A stretch of DNA of 64,000 nt from Blautia coccoides (lineage in GTDB: Bacteria; Bacillota; Clostridia; Lachnospirales; Lachnospiraceae), in contig NZ_CP136422.1 of assembly GCF_034355335.1 (NCBI RefSeq), forward strand, positions 139,001 to 203,000. Reading direction: 5' to 3'. The translations under genes and the position numbers were made by a program. The notes under the pieces are model-generated. The model saw only the letters and a list, made by a program, of their open reading frames with translations. It did no database searches and was not told the origin of the DNA. Of the stretch, positions 17,013 through 26,900 are shown one piece after another. How positions within the stretch are numbered: position 1 is the stretch's first letter; each line of letters begins with the position of its first letter.

Positions 17013-17552
17013 ATGGAACGAAAGAAAACAGCCCTGTCCAGATTCTTTGATGTGATCGGCGGAGTGGAGAATGTGGTTCTCGCCATTATGGTAGTTGGGA
17101 TGATATTCACGATTCTGGTACAGATCATAGGGCGTGTGATCGGACATCCCTTTCCGTGGACAGAGGAAACCAGCAGGTATCTCTTTCTGTGGATGATGTT
17201 TGTAGCGCTGGCGGCAGGCTTTAACCAGGCGGAATCTTCCCGTGTCACGCTGTTTGTGGCAAAGGGGCCAAAATGGCTGAGAAAGTTCAGTGAAATATTA
17301 TACGCAGTGATCGTAACCGCATTTTTTGTCTTTATGATAATTTACGGTTGGGAAGTGGTCCGTCAGCAGATCATGATGAAGGAAATGGGAACAGCTCTGA
17401 TGATTCCCATGTACATAATCGGTATTTGCCAGCCGGTTGCCGGTGTACTTGGCATTATCGGCGTCCTGCAGAGCTTCATGGAATATCATGGAAATGTTGC
17501 GATAGCAGGGAAAAGAAAAAATGAAAAAGAAACAGAAGAGAAGGAGAGGTGA
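17013..17552 (+). CDS. dctQ: TRAP transporter small permease DctQ
   Basis: A 179-residue membrane protein with four hydrophobic segments (one is VVLAIMVVGMIFTILVQIIG) and the family signature PFPWTEETSRYLFLWMMF. It is the small membrane subunit that pairs with DctM. GGTGGAGGTG precedes the ATG. The C-terminus is a short charged tail (KRKNEKETEEKER). Confidence 0.92.
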   Translation: MERKKTALSRFFDVIGGVENVVLAIMVVGMIFTILVQIIGRVIGHPFPWTEETSRYLFLWMMFVALAAGFNQAESSRVTLFVAKGPKWLRKFSEILYAVIVTAFFVFMIIYGWEVVRQQIMMKEMGTALMIPMYIIGICQPVAGVLGIIGVLQSFMEYHGNVAIAGKRKNEKETEEKER

Positions 17553-17558
17553 CGACGG

Positions 17559-18845
17559 ATGGTGATGAGTATTACATTATTGGTGGTTTTCCTGCTGCTT
17601 ATGTTCCTGGGAGTTCCCATTGCGATCTCACTGGGCGCGGCATCTGTGTTTACGATCGTGACAATGTCCTCTCTGCCTCTTTCCATGGCGGCACAGTCGA
17701 TGTTTACCTCTATGAACAGCTTTATCATGGTTGCGGTTCCGCTGTTTATTCTGTGCGGCTCTCTCATGGATGAGGGCGGAGTTGCGGATAAGATCTATGA
17801 TCTGGCGGAGTCCATGGTGGGCTGGATCTTCGGAGGCCTGGGTCATGTATCTGTTGTGGTTAATATGCTGTTTGCGGGAATGTCAGGCTCCTCTGTGGCA
17901 GCCATTGCATCCATCGGCAAGATGAGTATCAACGCGCTGGAGAAGAAAGGCTATCCAAAGGATTATGCCACAGCTATCAACCTGTCCGGTTCCATGCTGG
18001 CTTCAGTCATTCCGCCCAGTATCCTGATGATCAACGCGGCAGCTACGGCTAATGTTTCTATCGGTCAGGCCCTGCTGGCAGGACTGATCCCCGGAATCAT
18101 CATCGGCCTGATATTTATGGTCTACAATTACTTTTATTGTAAGAAGCACAAGATTGGTGACCGTACTCCTTTTGAGGGAAAACGTCTGGGCAAGGCATTC
18201 GTAAGCGCTATTCCGGCGCTTCTGACTCCAGTCATTCTGCTGGGCGGCGTGTATACAGGTTTTTACACCCCTACAGAGGGTGCAGCCATTGCCGTTGTTT
18301 ATACGATCCTGGTCTCAGTTTATGTATATAAAAACCTGAAATGGAGAGATATTCCCCGCATTATCTGCAAGAATGCCCGCTCTACAGGAACCATTCTCTT
18401 TGTAGCGATTGCGGCAAAGCCGGCTTCTCTGATCTTCGAGCTGGATGGACTGCCAAGTGCAGTGGCAAATATGATAACCGGTATTTCCGATAACCGGATC
18501 GTCATTATGTTTGTGCTTTACCTGTTCCTGATCTGTGTGGGAATGTTCATGGATGCCACAGCGGCAATTTTCATCCTGGTACCCATCCTTCTTCCTGCAG
18601 TGCAGGCAGTTGGAGTGTCTCCCCTGTTCTTTGTGGTATTCCTGGTGATCACCCTGTCCTTTGGACTGATCACCCCGCCGGTTGGTGTATGCCTCTATGC
18701 GGCGCAGAATGTTACGGGGCTTGACTTGGAGAAGATAATCAAGGCCTCCGTGCCATGGATCATTCTTATTGCAGTTGCCTTATGTATCTTTATTATATTC
18801 CCATCCATTATTACAGTGCCTGTGGGACTCATATTCGGAACCTGA
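17559..18845 (+). CDS. dctM: TRAP transporter large permease DctM
   Basis: A 428-residue integral membrane protein with about 12 hydrophobic segments. It carries the family landmarks LFAGMSGSSVAAIASIG, SVIPPSILMI and LITPPVGVCLYAAQ. It forms the translocation channel with DctQ and receives substrate from DctP. It starts six bases after dctQ, with GGAGAGGTGACG as ribosome binding site, so the two are translated together. Confidence 0.94.
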   Translation: MVMSITLLVVFLLLMFLGVPIAISLGAASVFTIVTMSSLPLSMAAQSMFTSMNSFIMVAVPLFILCGSLMDEGGVADKIYDLAESMVGWIFGGLGHVSVVVNMLFAGMSGSSVAAIASIGKMSINALEKKGYPKDYATAINLSGSMLASVIPPSILMINAAATANVSIGQALLAGLIPGIIIGLIFMVYNYFYCKKHKIGDRTPFEGKRLGKAFVSAIPALLTPVILLGGVYTGFYTPTEGAAIAVVYTILVSVYVYKNLKWRDIPRIICKNARSTGTILFVAIAAKPASLIFELDGLPSAVANMITGISDNRIVIMFVLYLFLICVGMFMDATAAIFILVPILLPAVQAVGVSPLFFVVFLVITLSFGLITPPVGVCLYAAQNVTGLDLEKIIKASVPWIILIAVALCIFIIFPSIITVPVGLIFGT

Positions 18846-18872
18846 CAGAGGAACCATTGAGGAGGAAATGAT

Positions 18873-19841
18873 ATGAAAATAGTAGTGTTAGACGGATATA
18901 CGGAAAACCCCGGCGATCTGAGCTGGGAAGCTTTGGAGCAGTATGGGGAGCTTACGGTCTATGACCGTACTTCCTATGTGGATTCCCCTCTCATTGCCGA
19001 GAGGATTGGAAATGCTGAAATCGTAGTGATGAACAAAACCCCCATTACCAGAGAAACAATTGATAAATGCCCCAATATAAAGCTGATCGCTGTGCTGGCT
19101 ACAGGCTATAATGTGGTTGACTGTGAGTATGCCAGGGAAAAGGGAATTCCCGTAGCAAATGTACCTACCTATGGGACTCAGATCGTCGGCCAGTATGCAG
19201 TAGGACTGCTGCTGGAAATCTGCTCCCACTATGGACACCATGCGCAGACAGTGGCAGAGGGAAGATGGGAGAACAATGCGGACTGGTGTTATTGGGACTA
19301 CCCCATGATAGAGCTTTACGGCAAGACAGCCGGGATCATCGGATTGGGAAGGATCGGCCAGGCCACCGCTAAAATTCTTCAGGCCATGGACATGAAAGTG
19401 CTTGCCTATGACGCTTACCAGAGCGAAGCAGGCAAAAAGCTAGCAGAGTATGTGGATTTAGATACCCTGTTTGCCCAGGCGGATGTGATCTTCCTGCACT
19501 GCCCGCTTTTCCCTGAAACAGAAGGCATTATAAACAAGGAAAATATTGCAAAAATGAAAGACGGCGTCATTCTGATAAACAACAGTCGGGGACAATTGGT
19601 AGTGGAACAGGATCTGGCAGATGCATTGAACAGCGGAAAAATATATGCGGCAGGCCTGGATGTAGTATCCACAGAGCCGATCAAAGGTGACAACCCGCTG
19701 CTGAAAGCAAAGAACTGCTTTATCACACCCCATATTTCCTGGGCGGCGCAGGCATCACGCCAGCGTATTATGGACATTACTGCCGATAATATCAAAGCCT
19801 TTCTGGAAGGCAGTCCTGTGAATATTGTAAATAAACAGTAA
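18873..19841 (+). CDS. D-isomer-specific 2-hydroxyacid dehydrogenase
   Basis: A 322-residue NAD-dependent reductase of the glyoxylate/hydroxypyruvate reductase group. The dinucleotide loop is GLGRIGQ. An acidic residue after the second strand (LAYDAY) favours NAD over NADP. Catalytic residues are R239 (NNSRGQLV), E268 (VSTEP) and H287 (PHISW). It is the last gene of the TRAP/aldolase/kinase operon, with TTGAGGAGG as ribosome binding site. It may reduce a 2-keto acid or glyoxylate-type fragment released by the aldolase; this is inferred from position only. Confidence 0.9.
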   Translation: MKIVVLDGYTENPGDLSWEALEQYGELTVYDRTSYVDSPLIAERIGNAEIVVMNKTPITRETIDKCPNIKLIAVLATGYNVVDCEYAREKGIPVANVPTYGTQIVGQYAVGLLLEICSHYGHHAQTVAEGRWENNADWCYWDYPMIELYGKTAGIIGLGRIGQATAKILQAMDMKVLAYDAYQSEAGKKLAEYVDLDTLFAQADVIFLHCPLFPETEGIINKENIAKMKDGVILINNSRGQLVVEQDLADALNSGKIYAAGLDVVSTEPIKGDNPLLKAKNCFITPHISWAAQASRQRIMDITADNIKAFLEGSPVNIVNKQ

Positions 19842-19955
19842 CTGTGGAGTGACCCACCCGGCAGTGACTTAAATAAGACGGTCAATGCGGGAGCTGCCGC
19901 ACAGAGCCGATGTTTTGACAGCAGCCGGGCGGGATATCGGGAAAGGAGTAAACGT

Positions 19956-21305
19956 ATGGAGAATAAGGTGTCATTTGACTACTCAAAAGCGGCAGGCTTT
20001 ATCAGTGCCCACGAAGTAGAGTACATGAAGGAGACCGCAGAGCATGCCAAGGCAAAGCTGGTGTCAAAGAGCGGGGAGGGCAGTGATTTTCTCGGATGGA
20101 TAGATCTCCCTGTGGAATATGACAGGGAAGAATTTTCAAAGATCAGGAAAGCGGCTGAAAAGATCCGGTCTGATTCAGAGGTGCTGGTGGTAATTGGTAT
20201 CGGAGGTTCTTACCTGGGTGCCAGGGCAGCCATTGAATTTTTAAGGCACGGGTTTTATAACAACATCAGCAGGGAACAGAGAAAAACCCCGGAGATTTAC
20301 TTTGCAGGCAATAATATCAGCAGCACCTACCTGAAAGGGCTTATTGATGTGATAGGCAGCAGGGACTTTTCCGTCAATGTGATATCCAAGTCGGGAACCA
20401 CCACAGAACCCGCAATTGCTTTCCGCGTGTTTAAGGAAATGCTGGAGAACAAATATGGAAGGAAAGAGGCGGCAGGGAGAATTTATGCCACCACAGACAA
20501 GTCCCGGGGAGCCTTAAAGAGCCTTGCGGCAGAGGAGGGCTATGAAACCTTTGTGGTACCGGATGATGTGGGAGGCCGTTTCTCAGTGCTGACCGCAGTA
20601 GGACTGCTTCCCATTGCTGTCAGTGGGGCGGATCTTGAGAAGCTCATGGAGGGAGCTGCCTGCGGTAGAGAGAATGCCCTGAATCTTCCCTTTGAAAAAA
20701 ATGATGCACTCCTTTACGCCGCAGTCCGCAACATTCTTCTGAGAAAAGGCAAATCCGTAGAACTTCTGGCTAATTATGAACCCAGTGTCCACTATGTGTC
20801 TGAATGGTGGAAACAGCTTTACGGGGAGAGTGAGGGCAAAGACCAAAAAGGCCTCATGCCAGCCTCTGTGGATCTGACCACAGACCTTCATTCCATGGGA
20901 CAGTTTATTCAGGATGGCGCCAGGATCATGTTCGAGACAATCCTGAATGTGGAGACTCCCAGAGAGGATCTGGTGATCAGGGAAGAAAAGACGGATTTGG
21001 ACGGACTGAATTATCTTGCCGGAAAAACGGTTGATTTTATCAACAAGAGTGCCATGAACGGCACTGCCTTAGCTCATACCGACGGCAATGTACCAAATCT
21101 GCGTGTGAATATACCGGAACAAAATGAGTTTTATCTTGGGCAGTTATTCTATTTCTTTGAGTTTGCCTGCGGTATCAGCGGCTATATACTGGGAGTGAAT
21201 CCTTTTAACCAGCCCGGGGTGGAGAGTTATAAGAGCAACATGTTCGCACTTTTGGGAAAACCAGGATATGAAGAAAAACACGCACAACTGACAGAGCGGC
21301 TTTAA
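19956..21305 (+). CDS. pgi: Glucose-6-phosphate isomerase
   Basis: A 449-residue glycolytic enzyme converting glucose-6-phosphate to fructose-6-phosphate, of the shorter Firmicute type. Family motifs are [17 protein letters not shown] near residue 75, [16 protein letters not shown] near residue 145 and [15 protein letters not shown] near residue 208. The C-terminal segment [14 protein letters not shown] holds the catalytic lysine region. GGAAAGGAG precedes the ATG. A 114-base gap lies after the dehydrogenase gene, without a clear promoter or terminator, so read-through from the catabolic operon is possible. Confidence 0.95.
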   Translation: MENKVSFDYSKAAGFISAHEVEYMKETAEHAKAKLVSKSGEGSDFLGWIDLPVEYDREEFSKIRKAAEKIRSDSEVLVVIGIGGSYLGARAAIEFLRHGFYNNISREQRKTPEIYFAGNNISSTYLKGLIDVIGSRDFSVNVISKSGTTTEPAIAFRVFKEMLENKYGRKEAAGRIYATTDKSRGALKSLAAEEGYETFVVPDDVGGRFSVLTAVGLLPIAVSGADLEKLMEGAACGRENALNLPFEKNDALLYAAVRNILLRKGKSVELLANYEPSVHYVSEWWKQLYGESEGKDQKGLMPASVDLTTDLHSMGQFIQDGARIMFETILNVETPREDLVIREEKTDLDGLNYLAGKTVDFINKSAMNGTALAHTDGNVPNLRVNIPEQNEFYLGQLFYFFEFACGISGYILGVNPFNQPGVESYKSNMFALLGKPGYEEKHAQLTERL

Positions 21306-21330
21306 AGTGTAAAACAGTTTGATTTTAACT

Positions 21331-21414
21331 GTCCCGAAAGAACACCGGCAGGATAAGAACTTGCCGGAGCCTTCCGGGACGGTGGAACCGACAGAAGGAC
21401 AGGGTTTGAAACCC
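21331..21414. other. Structured intergenic stretch between pgi and tRNA-Gln
   Basis: A two-helix hairpin (21331-21380) pairs GTCCCG-AAAG with CTT-CCGGGAC, and inside it CCGGCA (21345-21350) with TGCCGG (21362-21367). Next come the small palindromes CGGT-GGA-ACCG (21380-21390) and GGGTT-TGA-AACCC (21402-21414). No T-run follows, so it is not a standard terminator. No RNA family was recognised. Confidence 0.4.
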
Positions 21415-21472
21415 GAAAATATTTTAGTATCAGGGCCTGGAAAAATTTTTTGAAAAAAATTAAAAAAAGGAC

Positions 21473-21501
21473 TTGATTTTTTTTGAGATATACTTTATAA
21501 T
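21473..21501 (+). promoter_or_regulatory. tRNA-Gln promoter
   Basis: TTGATT (21473-21478) and TATAAT (21496-21501) with a 17-base spacer, ending 19 bases before the mature tRNA. Confidence 0.75.
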
Positions 21502-21520
21502 TCATTTTGTTGTGAAACAA

Positions 21521-21592
21521 TGGGCTATCGCCAAATGGTAAGGCAACGGACTCTGACTCCGTCATTTCAAGGTTCGAATCCTTGTAGCCCAG
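21521..21592 (+). tRNA. tRNA-Gln (anticodon CUG)
   Basis: A complete 72-base cloverleaf. The acceptor stem pairs TGGGCTA with TAGCCCA, and the discriminator is G at 21592, as in glutamine tRNAs. The anticodon stem ACGGA/TCCGT encloses the loop CTCTGAC with anticodon CTG, which reads CAG. The T-arm contains GGTTCGAATCC. CCA is not encoded. A promoter precedes it and a terminator follows. Confidence 0.96.
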
Positions 21593-21601
21593 CTAAGAAT
21601 C

Positions 21602-21634
21602 AATATCCCAGACGAAAATGTCTGGGATATTTTG
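21602..21634 (+). terminator. Terminator of tRNA-Gln
   Basis: A 12-bp stem, AATATCCCAGAC (21602-21613) with GTCTGGGATATT (21620-21631), six-base loop, ending in TTTT. Confidence 0.9.
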
Positions 21635-21685
21635 GTATACAGGAAAATCGTTCGGTACAGAGATTTTGTACCTGGGAGGCATGAA

Positions 21686-22408
21686 ATGAAATATTCTTTT
21701 GAAAGCTATGTGCGCTACAGTGAAATAGGGGAGGACAGGAGCCTGACTCTGAATTCTGTCATCAATTATTTTCAGGACTGCAGCACCTTTCATTCGGAAC
21801 ACGCAGGTGTGGGGATTGATTATCTTCAGGAAAAAAATCAGGTATGGGTCCTGTCCTCATGGCAGATAATCGTGGAGCGGTATCCGAAGCTCTGTGAGAA
21901 GATCAGGATCACCACCTGGCCCTATGCCTTTAAGCGGTTTCTGGGCAGCAGGAATTTTACCATGGAGGATGAGAACGGCGCCACAGTAGCTTACGCCAAT
22001 TCCCTGTGGACCTATCTGGATCTGGGGAGCGGCATGCCCGTCAATGTGTCAGAACAGCAGGTAGCAGCATACTCACTGGAGGAGAAGTACCCAATGGAAT
22101 ACGCCCCCAGAAAGATCAAGATGCCTGAAGCTTTTGTGGAATACGAAAGTTTTCCGGTCCGTCCTCATCATCTGGATACGAACCACCATGTGAACAACGG
22201 ACAGTATGTGGCCATGGCGGAAGAATATGTGCCTGCCGGCTTCTGTGTGCATCAGATGCGGGCGGAGTATAAGGGACAGGCAGTGCTTGGGGATATTATA
22301 GTACCAAAGGTGAAAAGTGAGCAGGGAATCTGTACAGTGGCTCTCTGCGGCGAGAACGGAGAACCCTATGCGGTTGTGGAATTAAAGGAGAAGAAAGAAT
22401 GGAATTAG
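21686..22408 (+). CDS. Acyl-ACP thioesterase (FatA/FatB-like)
   Basis: A 240-residue hot-dog-fold thioesterase that releases fatty acids from acyl carrier protein. It shows two hot-dog repeats: the first with WVLSSWQIIVERYPK and the second with the active-site-like segment HHLDTNHHVNNGQYV near residue 170, where Asn and His residues typical of bacterial FatA-like enzymes are present. GGGAGGCATGAA sets the ATG at 21686; an earlier in-frame start falls in the tRNA terminator. It overlaps cvfB by 10 bases, so the two are coupled. Confidence 0.88.
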   Translation: MKYSFESYVRYSEIGEDRSLTLNSVINYFQDCSTFHSEHAGVGIDYLQEKNQVWVLSSWQIIVERYPKLCEKIRITTWPYAFKRFLGSRNFTMEDENGATVAYANSLWTYLDLGSGMPVNVSEQQVAAYSLEEKYPMEYAPRKIKMPEAFVEYESFPVRPHHLDTNHHVNNGQYVAMAEEYVPAGFCVHQMRAEYKGQAVLGDIIVPKVKSEQGICTVALCGENGEPYAVVELKEKKEWN

Positions 22409-23235
22409 GTAAAAAACAGAAACTGGTTGTTGTGAAAACTGTGGATTTTGGTGTATATCTGGGAGACAGACAGGATGCAGGGGAGACGGACAGAGTGCTG
22501 CTTCCGGGCAAAGAAGTACCGGAGGGCACCGGAGAAGGTGACATGATGGAGGTATTCCTCTACAAGGATTCCTCTGACCGCCTGATCGCAACCACCAGAA
22601 CTCCGGGACTTATGATAAATCAGGTGGGTTTTTTGAAGGTTGCCCAGGTGACAAAGATCGGCGCGTTTCTGGACTGGGGACTGGAAAAAGACCTGTTTCT
22701 TCCATATAAAGAACAGACAAAGAAGGTTCACGAGGGGGAGGAAGTTCTGGTATCCCTCTATATTGACAAGAGCAGCCGTCTGTGCGCCACTATGAAGGTA
22801 TACCACTATCTGAAGACCAATTCTCCCTATATTGTAGGGGATATGGTGACAGGCGTGGTATATGAGCAGAGTGACAATTTTGGCGTGTTCGTGGCTGTGG
22901 ACGGGCAGTATTCCGGTCTGATACCAAAACAGGAGGCCCAGGGCAACTATAAGGTGGGTGAGGAGCTGACATTCCGTGTCACACAGGTGCGTGAGGATGG
23001 AAAACTGAACCTCAGCGCAAAGCAGAAGGCCCACATCCAGCTCCATGAGGACGCCCAGAGCGTATACGAGATCATACAGGATTTTGAAGGTGTTCTGCCT
23101 TTTGATGATAAAGCTTCCCCGGAAATTATCCAGAGGGAATTCGGCCTGAGCAAGAATGCGTTCAAACGTGCAGTGGGACATTTGCTGAAGGAAGAGAAAA
23201 TAGAACTGAAAAACCATAAAATTTATATACGTTAG
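22399..23235 (+). CDS. cvfB: S1-domain RNA-binding protein, CvfB family
   Basis: A 278-residue protein with S1-like OB domains in series: about 1-60 (VVKTVDFGVYL), 68-130 (VAQVTKIGAFLDWGLEKDLFLPYKEQ), 145-215 (GDMVTGVVYEQSDNFGVFVAV), then a C-terminal winged helix (FGLSKNAFKRAVGHLLKEEKI). This order matches CvfB/YitL, an RNA-binding virulence-related regulator in Staphylococcus. Target RNAs are unknown. Its start lies inside the thioesterase gene with AAAGGAGAAG upstream. Confidence 0.9.
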   Translation: MELGKKQKLVVVKTVDFGVYLGDRQDAGETDRVLLPGKEVPEGTGEGDMMEVFLYKDSSDRLIATTRTPGLMINQVGFLKVAQVTKIGAFLDWGLEKDLFLPYKEQTKKVHEGEEVLVSLYIDKSSRLCATMKVYHYLKTNSPYIVGDMVTGVVYEQSDNFGVFVAVDGQYSGLIPKQEAQGNYKVGEELTFRVTQVREDGKLNLSAKQKAHIQLHEDAQSVYEIIQDFEGVLPFDDKASPEIIQREFGLSKNAFKRAVGHLLKEEKIELKNHKIYIR

Positions 23236-23327
23236 ATGCTTCACGAATAGGAAAAGGTATGATATACTTGTACCGTAAATCAATTTATTAAATTCTTTTT
23301 TGTACTTGTCCAGAAGGAGGAAAATAA

Positions 23328-23927
23328 GTGGACTCGATAGATTATTATGACCGATACGCGGTACCTTATTATGAAGAAACTGTAGATCTGAGCATGGAGG
23401 AGCAGCTTGAGCGTTTTATGGACTTGCTGCCGGAGAATGCGGAAGTTCTTGATTTGGGCTGTGGGTCGGGAAGAGACACCTTGTTTCTCGAAGACGAAGG
23501 ATTCAGCGTGACCGCAATGGACGGCTCCGCCAGAATGTGTGAACTGGCAGAGATCCATACGGGGCGGGATATCCTGCATCTGCGCGTGGAAGACATGGAA
23601 TTTGACGATGTGTTCCATGGTATCTGGGCGTGCGCCGTTTTAGGCCATTTTCCACCGGACAAAATCCAGGAAGTGATGCAGAAAATCCTCAATGCACTGA
23701 AAGACGACGGAATTCTGTATTTTTCTGTGCGCAAAGGCGACAGGAACGGCAGATACAACGGACGCTATTACTATGATTACAGCAGGGATTCCCTGGATAA
23801 CCTTCTGGATCCGATCCCGAATATCAAAGTGCTGGATATCTGGAAGACCAGTGATGCCCGCGGAGAAGACAATAAAAACAAGTGGTACAATGTGCTGCTT
23901 CGCAAAGTAAAGAATAAAGAAGAATAG
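23328..23927 (+). CDS. Class I SAM-dependent methyltransferase
   Basis: A 199-residue Rossmann-fold methyltransferase. Motif I is VLDLGCGSGRDTLFL near residue 38, and the acidic motif II end is VTAMDGSARM. No target-recognition domain is present, so the substrate is not readable; small-molecule or protein methylation is possible. The start is GTG with AGAAGGAGG nine bases upstream. It sits just before dnaE in the same direction. A weak promoter (TTCACG-17-TATACT) is seen near 23240. Confidence 0.85.
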   Translation: MDSIDYYDRYAVPYYEETVDLSMEEQLERFMDLLPENAEVLDLGCGSGRDTLFLEDEGFSVTAMDGSARMCELAEIHTGRDILHLRVEDMEFDDVFHGIWACAVLGHFPPDKIQEVMQKILNALKDDGILYFSVRKGDRNGRYNGRYYYDYSRDSLDNLLDPIPNIKVLDIWKTSDARGEDNKNKWYNVLLRKVKNKEE

Positions 23928-23964
23928 ACACCATACAGGAACAGTAAAACAGAGGAGAACAGTC

Positions 23965-26900
23965 GTGGAGTTTACACATTTGCATGTACATACAGAGTAC
24001 AGCCTGTTGGACGGTTCTAATAAAATAAATGAATATGTAGCCAGAGTAAAAGAACTGGGAATGGATAGTGCAGCCATAACGGACCACGGTGTCATGTTTG
24101 GCTGCATAGATTTTTATAGGGCGGCAAAAGCTGCGGGGATCAAGCCCATTCTGGGATGTGAGGTCTATGTGGCGCCCGGTTCCCGGTTTGACAAGGAGAT
24201 TGGCAGAGAAGAGGACCGTTATTATCACCTGGTACTTTTGGCGGAAAACCAGGAGGGCTATCAGAATCTCATGAAAATTGTATCCGCCGGATTTGTGGAT
24301 GGTTTTTATTACAAGCCGCGTGTGGATCTGGAGATTCTGGAGAAATATCATGAAGGAATTATTGCATTAAGTGCATGTCTTGCAGGAGAAGTTGCAAGAA
24401 GTATAACAAAAGGTTTTTATGAGGAGTCAAAAAAGGCGGCGCTGCGCTATGAGGAGATTTTCGGAAAAGGAAATTTCTTTCTGGAACTGCAGGACCATGG
24501 AATACCGGAACAGCACAGGGTGAACCAGCAGCTTGTGCGTATGAGCCGGGAGACAGGGATAGAGCTGGTGGCCACCAATGATATCCATTATACCTACAGC
24601 ACGGACGCCGAAGCCCATGACATTCTGCTGTGCGTGCAGACCGGGAAACGGCTCCAGGATGAGGACAGAATGCGCTACGAGGGCGGCCAATACTACGTGA
24701 AATCCGTAGAAGAAATGGCGGCTCTGTTTCCCTATGCTCCCCAGGCTCTGGAAAATACCCACAAGATAGCAGAACGCTGTAATGTGGAAATTGAATTCGG
24801 CGTGACAAAGCTTCCGAAATTCGATGTGCCGGAAGGCTATACCGCATGGGAATATCTGAACAAGCTGTGCTTCGACGGACTTGCAGAGCGGTACAGCGGG
24901 GATATGGGGGAACTGGAGGAGCGCCTGAATTATGAGCTTAACGTCATTAAAAACATGGGATATGTGGATTACTTCCTGATCGTCTGGGATTTTATCCGGT
25001 ATGCCAGGGACCATGACATTATCGTAGGGCCGGGACGTGGTTCCGCCGCGGGAAGTCTTGTATCCTATACCCTTGGGATCACAAAACTGGACCCCATCAA
25101 ATATAATCTGCTCTTTGAGCGTTTCCTGAACCCGGAACGTGTATCCATGCCCGATATCGACGTGGATTTCTGCTTCGAGAGAAGGCAGGAGGTCATTGAC
25201 TATGTGGTGGAAAAGTACGGCAAAGACCGGGTAGTCCAGATCGTAACATTCGGTACCATGGCTGCAAGGGGTGTGATCCGCGATGTGGGCAGGGTTATGG
25301 ATCTTCCTTATGCTCAGTGTGATCTGATCGCCAAGATGATCCCTACAGAACTGAATATCACCATAGACAAGGCTATGAAGATGAATCCTGAGCTGAGAAA
25401 TCTTTATGAGTCAGACGATACGGTGAAAAAGCTCATAGACATGAGTAAAAGACTGGAGGGACTTCCAAGACATACCTCCATGCACGCCGCAGGTGTGGTG
25501 ATCAGCCAGAAGCCGGTGGTGGAATATGTACCTCTGTCCAGGGCGTCAGACGGTTCTCTGGTCACCCAGTTTACCATGACTACCCTGGAGGAGCTGGGAC
25601 TTTTGAAGATGGACTTTCTTGGCCTGCGCACACTGACGGTGATCCAGAACGCGGCAAAACTGGTGGAGCGGGACAAGGGTATCGCTCTGGATATGGACAA
25701 GATTGACTATGATGACAAGAAAGTATACGCCATGCTGGGGGCAGGCAAGACGGAAGGTGTGTTCCAGCTTGAAAGCGGCGGTATGACAAGCTTTATGAAG
25801 GAGCTGAAGCCGGGCAATCTGGAGGATGTCATTGCCGGAATCTCTCTCTACCGTCCGGGTCCCATGGATTTTATTCCCCAGTATATCAGAGGAAAGAACA
25901 ATCCGGACAGCATTACCTACGACTGTCCCGAGCTGGAGCCTATTCTGGACGCGACCTACGGCTGTATCGTATATCAGGAACAGGTTATGCAGATCGTGCG
26001 GAACCTGGGAGGCTATACACTCGGAAGAAGTGACATGGTGCGCCGTGCCATGAGTAAGAAGAAGGCAGCTGTCATGGAAAAAGAGCGGAAGAACTTTGTC
26101 TACGGCAACGAGGAGGAAGGGGTTCCGGGCTGCATCAACAGGGGAATCAGTGAAAAGGTGGCAAACAAGATCTTTGACGACATGACAGATTTTGCAAAGT
26201 ACGCCTTCAACAAATCACATGCTGCGGCTTACGCGGTTGTGGCCTACCAGACTGCGTTTTTAAAATATTACTATCCGGTGGAATTCATGGCAGCCCTCAT
26301 GACATCTGTCATTGACAATCCCTCCAAAGTATCAGAATATATCCTTTCCAGCAGAAGAATGGGCATTGCCATCCTTCCCCCTGACATCAACAAAGGGGAG
26401 AGCTCCTTCTCTGTGGACGGCGGTTCCATACGCTACGGACTTTCTGCCATAAAGAGCATTGGCAAACCTGTCATTGAGGGGCTTGTGGAGGAGCGGAATT
26501 TAAGGGGCGGGTTCAAGACACTCCGGGATTTCATAGAGCGCATGTCCGGTCGGGATATCAATAAACGGACCATAGAGAATTTTATCAAGGCAGGGGCCTT
26601 TGACGGGATTCCCGGCAACAGGCGACAGAAAATGATGGTCTATGTACAGATACTGGATGCGGTGAACCAGGAAAAGAAGACTGCCATGACAGGGCAGATG
26701 AGCCTTTTTGATTTGGTTTCCGAGGAGGAAAAGGAAGCTTATGAGATCCGTATGCCGGATGTGGAGGAGTATCCAAAGGAAGCCAAGCTTGCATTTGAAA
26801 AAGAAGTGCTGGGTGTGTATATCAGTGGTCATCCTCTGGAAGAATATGAACAGAGATGGAGAAACAATATAACAGCAGTCACCACGGACTTTCTGCCGGA

